Below the pieces are notes generated by a model. That model saw only the letters and a list, made by a program, of their open reading frames with translations. It was not told the DNA's origin and did not search any database. From positions 5,297-65,318 of the forward strand of contig NAOQ01000316.1 of NCBI GenBank assembly GCA_002751075.1: a stretch of DNA of 60,022 nucleotides, written 5' to 3'. Shown here piece by piece: positions 36,222-48,066 of this stretch (within the stretch, counting starts at the first letter, position 1; the number at the start of each line of letters is the position of its first letter). A program made the position numbers and the translations under genes. Source of the DNA: Ichthyophonus hoferi (taxonomy: Eukaryota > Opisthokonta > Ichthyosporea > Ichthyophonida > Ichthyophonidae).

Positions 36222-39200
36222 TACCTACCACACTATTGCTAAACTAGGTCATATGATATTATAATGCAGCATCATTAACATTGAACATTGATAGGGTAAT
36301 TCGGTTATGAAAGGAAATCGACAATGAAAGATGAATGAACTCATTAATTAACTTTCATTATTTAATTAATGAAAAGGTTCTGTTTACTTTTGAACTATGA
36401 ACTGGGTTATGGAATACTTGGTTATAGTTAACGTTAATTAGCTTTGATTGGCGTTGATTATAGTTAACTGGACCGTAAAAAAAAGTTATTTATGAATGAA
36501 ATCAATAGTAGAATGAATTAGTGACGCAATTGTATTATATTAACAACAGTTGTATCAATATAAATATGTTAATTAATTTAAATAATGTATAAATAAATGA
36601 AAGGCTTATAAACTGTATATTATCTATATACTGTACTGTATTATATTTTACGTTATATTTTACCAATTATATTGTAGCATATCATCTATTTTATCTATTT
36701 TATTAACCAATATTTTTTCTCGTGAAATAGGCTTTTATGGATTATGTATGTAGGTGTGTAGATCATCGATAAATGAGACTAAAAACTACACAACGTGTGT
36801 ATTTATTAAATTAATACAGGCACAGGCACAGACCATGTAGGCGCATAATATACCTATATACACATATATTGTATTTAGTTTAGGTATTTTTATGAACCAA
36901 ATAAAGACAATTTATGACTACTCAGCAGTATTCATTCCTTTTAATTAATGCAAACTATATCTTGTCTTATCTTATTTATCTTTTGTTAATCACCCCGGAG
37001 CTGTTGGAACACGTGTAATACATGACTATTTTTTTGTATTTTTTTTTTTTGTATTATAATGTAACATAACTTCTATTTACTGTATTATATTAGGCGTACA
37101 GTTTAAATCATTGACATTTACCTATGGCTATACGTATGCAATTAAGCATAATTAAATATAATTAGATATGAATTGTATTTAATTCTACTATGATAGAACA
37201 ACCGATTGGATTGGTCCAGTGTATAACCAATTCCTTGTAAATATATTTATTTTCTTGTCTTTCTAGCGAGTTGCATCATGCTTTAAAGGCTACATTAAAT
37301 GTTTTTATTGATACAAAATCATGTGCTTTACATACTGCAATTGGGATATAGATTATGCCGTCCTTTACGGTACCATATATATTGAGTTATAACTATTAAT
37401 AATGATTGGTTATAAGAGTATATAGCATATGGAGGGTATAGATTATACATATAATATAAATATATATAATATATAGGGCATAAACAGTATGAGCAGATGT
37501 GGAGTGATGGGGATAGGTAAGACTATATAGCCTTAGCTGGTACTCTAAAAAAGGCTATTTGAATTACTTTATTAGAATAATTGGGGATTAGCATGATAAT
37601 GTTTACTACAAGTGGATGCTATATTGTAATTGGTATATGTATATAAGAAGCTTCCCAGCATCCTGGATGGGGCGGAATAATAAAACTCCAAGTGAATAAC
37701 TCTTGAGTACAGTATATCAATCCCGAGCAATATGCTTGGAAGCCGCTGACAATAGGTTAAAGACTCCCGCTATTATGCGTCTATTTAACTGTTTTTTATA
37801 GTCGAAAGCATTTTGGCCTATACTTTTTGATTGGATGCAAGGATCATATATTAGTCGCTGATCCAATTATATTAACAGTTGGATTAAAATCATATTTGAT
37901 TAACTATTTTATCCAATAATGTAATCTCCTCATTATCGTTCAAATCTCAAGAGGGCGATTCGAGACCTAAAAACTCCTGTAATTTACTAATTAGATAAAC
38001 CTAGTGTGGCTGATGGGCGGTCTTAAATTATTACGACTTGGGCAAGCAAATCATAGGATAATTGATGCTTAAAAAAAAAATCGCTGTGATACGTTGCATA
38101 GATTTTCAATTGTATTTTTTATTGTTAAACCCATTTAATTCTCAATAGCAAGAATAACAATAATGGTTTACGGTTTAATATATATGTGTATTTATCTGCA
38201 ATGCTATACCTTATAATTCAATAATATATCCTATAATACAATACTATTATAAAATACAATAATATACCATATAATACAATACTAGACCATACAGTTCAAT
38301 AATATACCATATAATGCAGTTCCATACTATACAATCCAATAATATACCATATAATCCAATAATACACAATATCATAAAATACTATACCCTATAATACAAT
38401 ACTATATTACGTAATCCAACACGTTACCATATAATACAACCCTATATCCTAGAATACAATACTATTATATGTAATACAATATTGTACCATATAATACAAT
38501 ATTATAATATAATACAATATTATCTGCTATGTTATTAACAATCAACGCAAGTGGCGGCTGTCGCATATCTCCTACACCCAATTGGTATGCAACACCGTAT
38601 CAATTTTATCTTCCCAAATTATTGGCCAATAGAGTTTAACTATTATTTAGCAATTTAAAAGACGATGAAAATTCTCTTTTGGTATATTAGTAAACGATTA
38701 ATCACGCACGCCTTTCACCATGAGTTAAAATTAGTTCGGGCCCTTTTATTCAATCGATCCATTATAGATTTTATTACAAAAATAAAATATATGTAATATA
38801 TATATATATATATACGTACATATATATAATACATCTTTTTTTTTTTTTGTAATAAAATCTTTAGACAAAATTATTTTGTAACCTTTTACAACTGCTTTTC
38901 ATTAAAATATTTGCTTCTATTTATAAACCTATAATAATGGACATTCGGTCCCTAGGAATGCGATCGCACTGGAAAACAGCATATGCAAATTGCATCTATA
39001 TATTACTTAGATATCATACACAAAACAGAAATGTAAAATATGAAGCGTTATGTTCTTTGTTATAGATGTTAAAACAGCACTTTTGAATATACAGAATAGT
39101 TATATTATAAGAGGAATAATAATAATAATAATTCATATTGTAGAAGAGTTTATTTTGTACTCTCGATCTGTCTTGTTATTTATCTTTTTTACCCCGATAC

Positions 39201-39631
39201 CTCTCTCACTTTCTTTTTTTCTATATATTTTTTCTCTTTTATTTTTATTTTTTTATTTTATTTTTGTTCTTGTGTTACAAATTTATAATCCTATTATTCT
39301 ATTCTCTCTATCTACCACCCAACATTAACTCATTATGCGATCAAGCGTGTGTACCAATAATAAAAATGTAATATATTTAGTGGTGGTAAATAAATCCTAT
39401 TGGATAAGCAGTCACCCTAGGTTAAACTATTGCATACCGATCATAATCGCATAAAAACACATCTAAATAAACTCAAAATACATCTCCCAACTCTAGTGAT
39501 GTAGCAATATATTTATTACTACGCGACCATTGCAAAGACAATATTTATATTTTAAAAGGTGAACAGTTAATGTAAAATTACTTGTATACGTCTATACCAC
39601 AGTATATGTACGCATAGGGCTTATTACAAGC
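36222..39631. other. Intergenic region between coiled-coil and tyrosinase genes
   Basis: No gene seen. It contains a minisatellite at 38210-38520, TA tracts and poly(T) tracts. The ORF at 39050-39328 is Phe/Leu/Ser-rich low complexity from T-rich DNA. Confidence 0.65.
38210..38520. repeat. AT-rich minisatellite, about 20-bp unit
   Basis: Degenerate units of the form CCATATAATACAATAATATA repeat about fifteen times. Confidence 0.8.
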
Positions 39632-40753
39632 ATGGCCCGACGCACTTTAATGTTACTGTTAACTACTATATATATATATGTATTAACCATTGCCTCTGTA
39701 TCTGCCGAAGCATCATCCTGGATTGGTGTAAGTCCATATGGATCATGTTTGCCAGGTTATATTTTAAATGAAAAAATGGGTATTTGTGAGGATGCTAACG
39801 AGTGTGCAGTAAGAAGAAATATATGTGCAAGGAATGCTCGATGTATAAATACAGCTGGGAGCTTTGAATGTTTATGCCCCTCTAGGTGGACTGGAGACGG
39901 CCATATCAGTTGCAGAAGACGATATAGAGATCGACGATGTCGAATTGGGTATTCGTTTTACAAGAGGAGATGCTATGATATTAACGAATGCTATGCCAAG
40001 AAATGGAATAGATGTTCAGTAAATGCAAAATGTATTAATACTCGTGGGGGCTATAGATGTCGTTGCAATAATGGCTATGCAGGTACTGGTGTGATATGTT
40101 CCAAGATCATTCCTTGGAAATATTCACCTCAGGATTGTGTTGCAGTGCTTGGCAGTTCAATTTCTTCTATATCTACATTAACTATAACTATATTTTCATC
40201 AACTATTGCTACTACTACTACTACCCCATCTGCAGCTCCTACTACATCCACTACTACTTCCGTCATATATACTATGCAGACCCCCACTCCAACTCCTACC
40301 ACCACTATTAGTTCAACTGACACTCCATTTATTACAATTGCTAACACACCTACCTTAATTCCATCCCCTACTACTTCCACCACTATCACGGTGGCTCCTA
40401 CTACACATTTTCCCACTGCCACTAGTACCAGTGTTGTTCCTACTACCATAGCTACAGATTCCGACTCACCCATGTCCACTGAGACTACTGTCACTACCTT
40501 TATCACCACTACCATATCCCCATCTATTTCTACAACTATGTCTACCTCTAGTACTACTCCCATTATCACCATTACTATTATCTCTACGTCTACAGCTCCT
40601 GCTACTACTACTACAATTACACCAACCACCACTACGCCCACCACTACTACTACAATTACTACCACTACTACTACGACTACACCCACCACCACCACCACTA
40701 CGCCCACCACTACTACTACAATTACTACCACTACTACTACAACTACACCCACC

Positions 40754-40788
<35 letters not shown>

Positions 40789-42211
40789 ACCCACCACCAC
40801 CGCTACTACTACTACAACAACTACACCCACCACCACTACCACCACTACTACTACTACTGCTACTACATCGACCACTACTGCGACTACATCTACCATCACT
40901 ACTGTCGTTGTTATTTCTACTACTGATGAAACTACCTCAAGTTTCAGCTCGGCAACTAGTACCCTTAGCATTGACCCTAACCCCGGAGATTCAGATCTAT
41001 GTTCTGGTCTGATTGCATCTAACGGCTTTCGTGTACGTAAAGAATGGCGTGAACTCTCCAAGCCACAACAATCTAACTTTATCGGAGCCATTCGTGAACT
41101 GTTTCGTCGGGAGGAATATCGGGATATCATTCCTTTGCATGAAGCTGAAATAATTAACATATTTGCACATCAGAGCAATGCATTTCTTGCATGGCACCGT
41201 CACTTTATATTATTATTTGAAAATCAATTGCGTGCCCTTGGTGGAACTTTTTCCTGCATAACTATTCCATATTGGGACTGGACTATAGATATAAAAGAAG
41301 ACATTCATGCAGTGCCAATAATATCAGTAGTGGAGGACTTGGGTGGTACAGGATCTACTTGCATTCTGGATGAGGTATTTGGTGTGCTTCGTTATGGCCC
41401 AGATCAGGAGTGTGTGACACGTCCTTTCAAACATTCTCGTGGGTGGCGGCCACCAGGGCCTATTGAAGTTACCAATGGCATTGTGAGTAGACGTCAATTT
41501 ACTGCTTTTTCCAATCGCCATAAAGGCTGGCATGCCATTATTCATAATCGTATGCAGGGTACAATGATGGATGTGTTTCGTTCCCCTAATGACCCTATTT
41601 TCTGGCTTCACCACTCTATGGTTGACAAAATATGGGCCACCTGGCAAGCCTGTCACAATACCAACCGTGCAGTACCTGAAGGGGAATCGCCCCCGGAAGA
41701 TGTTTACAGTCAGAACTGGGTGTCTCTGGATCATGGTTTTGATACTCAACTCATGTTATTCACTACCAAAGTTACTCCACGTACCGTCAATAATCTTAGT
41801 GATAGTAATGTGACATATTCTGCTGATCGAATGAATGTAGTGTCAGGATGGTCTGAATTATCTAATTGTGAATATCCTGTTCCTTGGATTTCTACTGCCA
41901 GTCGGGTTGCACGTGATGTACATGTTGACAATGTTGGGGACATATCCCCACACCCCGTTGAAATTTTATCTAATGAAACAACCATTCTAAATGAGAAAAA
42001 AGAGATAGAAAAGGTGGTGACAACCGCAGAAAGGATTGTAGCTTATGCTCATTCAGTATTAGATGGGACAGGTAGCTCTAAGGCGCAGGTATTACAGGCG
42101 GCTGCAGATCTAGAGTGCAAAGTATTCTTACCCTATGGTCCTATAGATGAACCAGTTAAGCGTATGCTTGGTATTGAGGATATTAAGATGCCGTGTGAGG
42201 ATAATGAATAG
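39632..42211 (+). CDS. Secreted EGF-mucin-tyrosinase protein, intronless
   Basis: One open frame of 859 codons. Residues 1-26 form a signal peptide (RR, then LMLLLTTIYIYVLTIASVSA). Two calcium-binding EGF modules follow at about 54-94 and 116-157. Each has a DxNEC start, six cysteines and the CINTxG(S/G)(F/Y)xCxC hydroxylation pattern. A Thr/Pro/Ser stalk of about 270 residues follows, probably O-glycosylated. The tyrosinase domain covers about 455-720. CuA has H503, H513 and H522 (FLAWHRHF), then IPYWDW. CuB has H634, H638 and the HH pair at 660-661 in DPIFWLHHSMVDKIWATWQ. All six copper-ligand positions look present, so phenol or catechol oxidation is plausible. No membrane anchor follows the roughly 130-residue tail. 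An AATAAA stands at 42463. EGF plus mucin stalk plus tyrosinase is an unusual order. Confidence 0.9.
40600..40880 (+). repeat. Coding (ACC/ACT)n minisatellite in the mucin stalk
   Basis: Trinucleotide array encoding nearly pure threonine with spaced prolines. Within it a unit of about 66 bases, containing CTACAATTACTACCACTACT, occurs at least twice in tandem. The antisense Val-rich ORF (40129-41160) is its shadow. Confidence 0.9.
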
Positions 42212-42894
42212 CAAGAAATCAATAAGACAAGGCTACTAAACATATATACAGTATTGTTATAGCCTTATATGTACACGATATAGTATTATAGTATATAAAA
42301 GTCGCAATTAAACAAACTGCTTATTGGGGCTGGAGTTATTATTACTGCAGCAATTAGAAATATATTTAAGTTTCAGATAGATTTAGGTATATATATTACA
42401 TCTTCCATTATTACAAAGCAATCAATGGTCATTTATTTACAATATTTTTACTAGTAACGTACAATAAAATTACATTAAATGGAAAATGCAGCAGACCTTT
42501 TCTGATGTCATTTCGAACATTTACTTGCTTTCAATGATAAAATATATATAGGTATATATCCTTAGTTTTAGTATCGGATACCTATCAATATTTTATATAT
42601 TTCTTGGATTGAACAATTTCAGATATATATGCCTGTACGCATACTTACATAACCCATAGAAACCTATCAAATGTAAGGATGATGCAGTGATTGATCTTAT
42701 CTTATAATTGAACAAATAGGCACATAAATATAGCATATTGTTGCAATTCGATTTGTATCTCATCTGTTTACGGCAATTATATAACTAGATATTACTGTAC
42801 AACCGTCTATAGTAATATCGATTAAACAATATCATAACATGTATGTATATAATTATCACATTTTTGTTGTCTAGTACACCATCGGTACTCGAAT

Positions 42895-43225
42895 ATGATC
42901 ATTAGTATTCAGATATTTCGCTCTTTCAGGAGTCTGAGAACTGTTCACTAAAATTAAATAGCGATAATTGTTATTATTTACACCGTAATATAGTACCCGC
43001 TACTGATTGGTCTGATTATGCAATAGCACCTAAGCGAATCAAAGCATCGATTCCCTCTGAATTAGAATAGAGATACAATTACTACAGCTAGTTACCCAGA
43101 GAGTCGGTATACGCCCCTTCTATAGAACTACCTCTACCACTTCAACTGTGTCTTGAGAACAGAACAGATTAATTAGCTATTACTCCTGCTGGCCTAGTGA
43201 AACTAGCTTATTTACCCAGGAAGGT
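42895..43225. repeat. Dispersed repeat Y, copy 1 (inverted partner at 53520-53800)
   Basis: The reverse complement of this segment matches 53520-53800 in ordered blocks such as 'tctaattcagagggaat.gatg', 'gtactatatta' and 'actgttctc.gac'. Both copies lie next to repeat X, so X and Y may be parts of one old element. Confidence 0.6.
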
Positions 43226-43254
43226 CCAATTAATTTGGGCATGTTTTTAGATAG

Positions 43255-43830
43255 TATAGCAATCTGTGGTAGTTCTAGCGAGTTGTTAACAGGCTTCAGG
43301 GTGCCAATTGAGTGTTGTATATTAGGACTATATATGTATTAAGATATTGTTTAACAAATATTAAATGAAAGCAAAGTTTTGTGTGTCACGAGCATTTTTG
43401 TATTTTCCTATAACGGTAGTGTACATGTACACAGGCATGCGGGGTTTCCACATATAACTCGTGTACCCTAACTGGATTCCTATTGGATTACATGGGTGGT
43501 GTACCGGAGGTATATATGTGTGAGTTGCCAGGGCTAAATTTTTTTTTTTTTTTTTTTTTCCCTTATACCACATTTTATTGCCAGTGCTAACTTTTGGTTA
43601 ACACCAATGTAGCTAGGTTTAATAACTTAAATGGAGCCAATCATAAATATTTTTATTGGCTAATACAACTCATGAAAGGTCATAGAGCCACGAGATATGT
43701 CTTACGATAAAATTATATTGATATTTCCTTATATGGTTCATTAGCTAATTCACAGTTCACTGTATATCGACAAATCAATTATAACTGCGAGTTAACAATC
43801 TTGTAGCAGTTTTGTGTGTATCTCTAAATA
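43255..43830 (+). repeat. Dispersed repeat X, copy 2
   Basis: Matches 21370-21900 along its whole length. It contains a run of about 21 T at 43539-43559 absent from the other copy. Confidence 0.6.
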
Positions 43831-44490
43831 TTAAATAGCGTTTACAACGAGTTTACAATCGGTATGTAAGAGTTAGAGATTAATTATCAATAATTAATTA
43901 ATTACACAATATCACTAATTATATTTAATTAAGACAAATATGTTTAAGTACAAAATGGCAAGTGAGTGATCGTGGCTAAAGTAAAAGTATTTATCATTTG
44001 CTATTTAAGTACACCTGGTGCCACATGTGATTCTTTTGACTCTGCATAATCAATGGACTTTATTGGACTTTATATAACTAACCACATGTTAGAGATCCAT
44101 AAGATTTAGAACTTCATGCAAGAACGTGCTTTTTATCACAGGATCAAATGGATTGACTCTATCCAACAACTATATCACCAGAATCCACAGGCTTAGTCTG
44201 GATCCTTTCTGTGATATGGCTTATCTCAATAAAAGTCCCGTATCAAAGACTTAGCCTCTTTGTGTTGTTAGTAGGAATTAGTTATGGTAGTTTCAAGGAG
44301 ATAGCCATTCATCCCAAACGTTACCAGGATTAAGAGGAAGATAGCAATTTCTACTACAAACAAGATTGGATCCGCGGCTGGCAAGAAGAAAATAAGGATT
44401 GGATTCTCCTTTGATAATGAGGAAGAAGCTCGTAGAAATCTTTTAGAGGAACTTGACATAAGTTCCAACGATTACGTATATAGATAATCT
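43800..44490 (+). mobile_element. Fossil Ty1/copia-type fragment: LTR-like repeat A plus leader
   Basis: About 450 bases resemble the LTR-like repeats at 55075 and 56570. Shared blocks are 'ctctaaatatt.a.tagcgttta' and 'cagacttagtctggatcct', followed by an AATAAA. Next comes a leader with a short lysine/glutamate-rich open stretch up to about 44490 that looks like the start of a gag region. It is a truncated, broken copy; assignment to copia rests on the fragment at 59.1 kb. Confidence 0.45.
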
Positions 44491-44662
44491 ATCTCTGTTG
44501 ATAGCGATATTACGAATCTGTGTTCAACAGATTCTGACAGAATATCTATTAGTATTATGAAATATCCTGATTTTTCGTGTCAAAAATGTCTTGTATAACG
44601 TTATTATCAACAACAAAGTGAAAAGCAAATGTTCTTATCATATATTCCCGCCAAATTAAAGT

Positions 44663-44740
44663 TGCATATATATATAGTATTTGATTAGTTGTAGGCAATT
44701 GTGCATATATATATAGTATTTGATTAGTTGTAGGCAATTG
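44663..44740. repeat. Perfect 39-bp tandem duplication
   Basis: 44663-44701 and 44702-44740 are identical, so the duplication is recent. Confidence 0.95.
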
Positions 44741-45108
44741 CCACAAATTATTGAGTTGAATGAATTATCGACCTTATGGCACCAAGGTCAGAACCAATAG
44801 AATGATCTGTAAAAATGTAGTGAACGCTTTTGTTCCAACATAAATTTAAACCAATACTGAACGAGAATATTAGCCTTCACAAGTGTTGTTACTTATATAC
44901 TTGTGATACACAGATTCTGAACATGTTTTAAAGAATATTTTCAAAATAAATAAATAAAGGGTCAATCAAATGTTTAATTATTTTTATTTTTTACATTCAT
45001 GTGAACTAAAAGTACCAGCTTTCCAACAACCTTTACAACTGTTCGTTGAAAGTTTAAATAACCCCAATGGTTATATATTCTATTATACTAACATAATCAT
45101 TAATACCA

Positions 45109-48066
45109 TTAATCTTTTTTAGAGTTTAGTTTGTTTTGAGTGGTTCCAGCAGGCAGAGATGCCATTTCTAGTTGAGGCACGTTCTCATTCTCGTTCTCTT
45201 CTAATTCCGGCTCTGGGGTAGGATCAATTTTCAGTGTATTCACACCATTTTCATCAAAATTCTTAGCTTCAAAGTTCTTGTCGGCCAAATAGACCAAGGG
45301 GACACCAGTAAGTACAAATGCTGCACCTAGCCAGTAGAAATTTTCCATATGACCATTGTTCAGGTTACGAGGAAAATACACAGACATGGCTGTTGTAAAG
45401 GCAGCTGTGAAACCGTTGGAGATACTGCCATTGGCAATGAGGTTGAAAGCCTGTTTTATGTATAGGACAATGTTCATTCATAGTTGGGTTAGAAAGAGTA
45501 ATCAAATGGTATAGTTAAAGCCAACTAATTAACTTCATTATTTGAATACATACATATGCAATGATAATTACTATTAATATATTATTGAATGATTATTAAA
45601 AATATAAAGAACTATTTAAATTACATAAACATTTTTTTCTATAACAGCAATAAAAAAAAAACATATATATAAGCACACATACGTAGTACAAATACATACC
45701 TGAGAGAGAGAGCGAGCTCTAGGAGGTGTTTGGGTATACACGAAGTAATACATGTACGGGTTAATAAGGACTTCAGCTACGCCAATCAGGGCAAAAGGAA
45801 TAAACATCAAGAAGCCAGAAATATCACTCATAGGAACGCCTGGGGGAGCGCAGTTGGATGGAGGGGCATTGTACATAACAGGGGCGGCTCTACGTGCAAA
45901 TTCTAGCCCGGCAGCCACGAACATAGAGGTAGATGCAACAAATAGACCAACGATCAGTTGTTGCATGCCAGTTACAGGAGACCCTTTTAATCTGGTAATC
46001 AGGGGAAGGAAGAAACCTTCAAAGAAGGGTGTGAAGGCAATAATAGCAAAAGAATCACCAATGTTGAAGAAAGCACCTGTATGTATGAGGGGAGGGTCAG
46101 GGACAATGTAGGTGTCCAATATGAGCTATAAATGTGATATATATATATATAGATAGTATAAATATACAAAAAATAGATATAAAGAAAAACATCTAAATAC
46201 TATCATTAAGTAAACAGGTTTTAAAAAACTCATCCAACAATCGGAATCACATACACTGAATCCCTTATATTCTAACACGTAAAATATTCAAATAATGTAC
46301 TTATTGTATGCAAGAAACATTTTTCACCTAGCATAGTAGTACAATATTACATGCACATTAACTAGTTATAATATTGATTGCTTACAATTATATTTATCAA
46401 ATAGGCTTAGGAAAAGATATTTCTGTAAGTATTGATTAAATTCGTATCATAATGATAATGACAATACCAATAATAGTAAATGAAAAACTATACAATCAAA
46501 GTGCTATAAAGATGTTGGTACCAATACATGCAAAACCCAAATAGTATATACAACCAAACTGATACAGAGTATAATAATAAAATACTAATATATTAGACTA
46601 CGTACCATTAATCTGACGTGTACCCGAACCAACTGTCAGATTCATCTGACAGGCTTGTGCTTGGAAAGAACCACTCATTTGATTATAGCAAATGTTGAAA
46701 GCAGTGTTAACAATTAACACAATAGGAACAGTATCAAAGGTACCCTGGGCTTCCTCTAAAGTAAGCATACCACTGGGCTCATCTGGGATTCCATCTAGGT
46801 AATGATTTTTCGCGTGGGCAAAGACGAGGGTCACACAGGCCACTGACGCCAGCCCTAGAGCCAAATAAGAAAGTCCATGTGCCACATTCTTATCTGTGAT
46901 AAAAGACTGGGCTACAGCAACAATCAGGAAGATAAACACAGAGCACCACCCAAACAATGCAACTTTACCACGATGGGTTCTCTTTGCACCTTGCCAGATA
47001 TAGTATATAAGACCGCGAAGAGAATCTCCTCCGCAAGGGAGACGGTGGTATTTGGAAGTGCCGGCAACAAAGATGAACATGCACAAAACGAAACAACCAG
47101 ATGCAATCATGTAGGCTGCGAAAAATCCCATTGGCTCTGAGATTACTGGAGGTTGACCGTTGGTTGCTAAGGTAACTAGATAACCATAGGATACTGTAGA
47201 ACCAACGTTGATCACCAGGTAGAAATAGCTGTAATATGGATTGTAATGGTAAGTAAATGAAGGTAATTAGATGCAAGGTACGTTACCCATAATATAAACC
47301 ACAAAAAGAAATGAAAAATACATAAGGCTTAAAGGAACTGGAAGAAAAGGGTAAATATAAATAGGAGAATAGTAGTATTGGATTAACACTTTAAAATATA
47401 AGGAAAAGAAAGGGCTACTTGCTTGAAAAATGATTGCTGCTCCTTAACCTGCACGGGGTCTGTGATATCATACTGGTCACCTCCAAAGTTGGCAATGTTA
47501 GGCTTAATACCACCACACCCCAAAGTAATAAGAGCCATAGTTGAAAACAAATATAGGCCGGTAGACTCGACAGTAGGATATGCGGAAACAGCTGCCAGCA
47601 CAACGCCTATTATATAGATTAATCCAAAACAAAATATAGTTAGGTATCGACCCAGGTAAGAATCAGCCATCCACCCACCAAATAGAGGGGTAATATAGCA
47701 CAAGATACTGAAGGCCGCGTTCATAGACGTTGCTTGGGCATTACTATAGCCCATGCGTTGAAGATGATTACGTTGACTTCCGGCAAATGTATAGTAGGTT
47801 AAACGCTCACACATCTCTACCACCAGAATAAAAATACACACTGTCCATAGTACACTTTTCCTGTAATGGTCATAGACCCTCTTAAAAAAGTTCCCATGAG
47901 GCTTTTCAGGTTTTGGTGGCTCCTCATCAACACTATACATTGCATTTGGAGTTACGTTTTTTTCCGAGTCTTTCATTGACATTGCTGATCCAGGTTCGAG
48001 CCCAATTTCATGACGAGATTTCTCATCCCCAAAATGATCGGCACCGTTAGATGTAGATTCGGACAT
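45109..48066 (-). CDS. Proton-coupled oligopeptide transporter (POT/PTR2, SLC15 family), 4 exons
   Basis: Membrane symporter importing di- or tripeptides with protons. Exons on the minus strand: 48066-47423, 47228-46606, 46076-45700, 45450-45109, giving 661 residues. After a polar N-terminal tail of about 70 residues comes EMCERLTYY, the ExxER proton-coupling motif (E84, E87, R88). GGWMADSYLGRY (130-141) is PTR signature 1 and FFNYFYLVINVG (about 212-223) signature 2, rebuilt across intron 1. Many hydrophobic helices follow, and an acidic cytosolic C-terminus ends in NKLNSKKD. Intron 1 (47422-47229) starts GCAAGT and ends ACAG, a GC-AG intron; the nearby GT would break phase. Exon 3 starts at 46076: that acceptor alone yields RQINGAFFNIGDSFAI, as in the family. 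Substrate range is unknown. Confidence 0.92.

Larger units (their letters stand above)
42212..45108. other. Intergenic region made largely of old retroelement-like repeats
   Basis: Lies between the convergent tyrosinase and transporter genes. In order: AT-rich DNA, repeat Y (42895-43225), repeat X copy 2 (43255-43830), LTR-like repeat A with a short gag-like leader (43800-44490), a perfect 39-bp duplication and a fragment shared with 7.7 kb. Confidence 0.6.

Noticed and set aside
40129-41160. 343-codon minus-strand valine-rich ORF
   Set aside because: Antisense shadow of the threonine array in the tyrosinase gene.
46077-46135. Earlier acceptor (TTTATAG at 46135) for transporter exon 3
   Set aside because: It puts the exon out of phase and inserts about 15 residues absent from the family. 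The acceptor at 46077 is in phase and restores the conserved GAFFNIGD.
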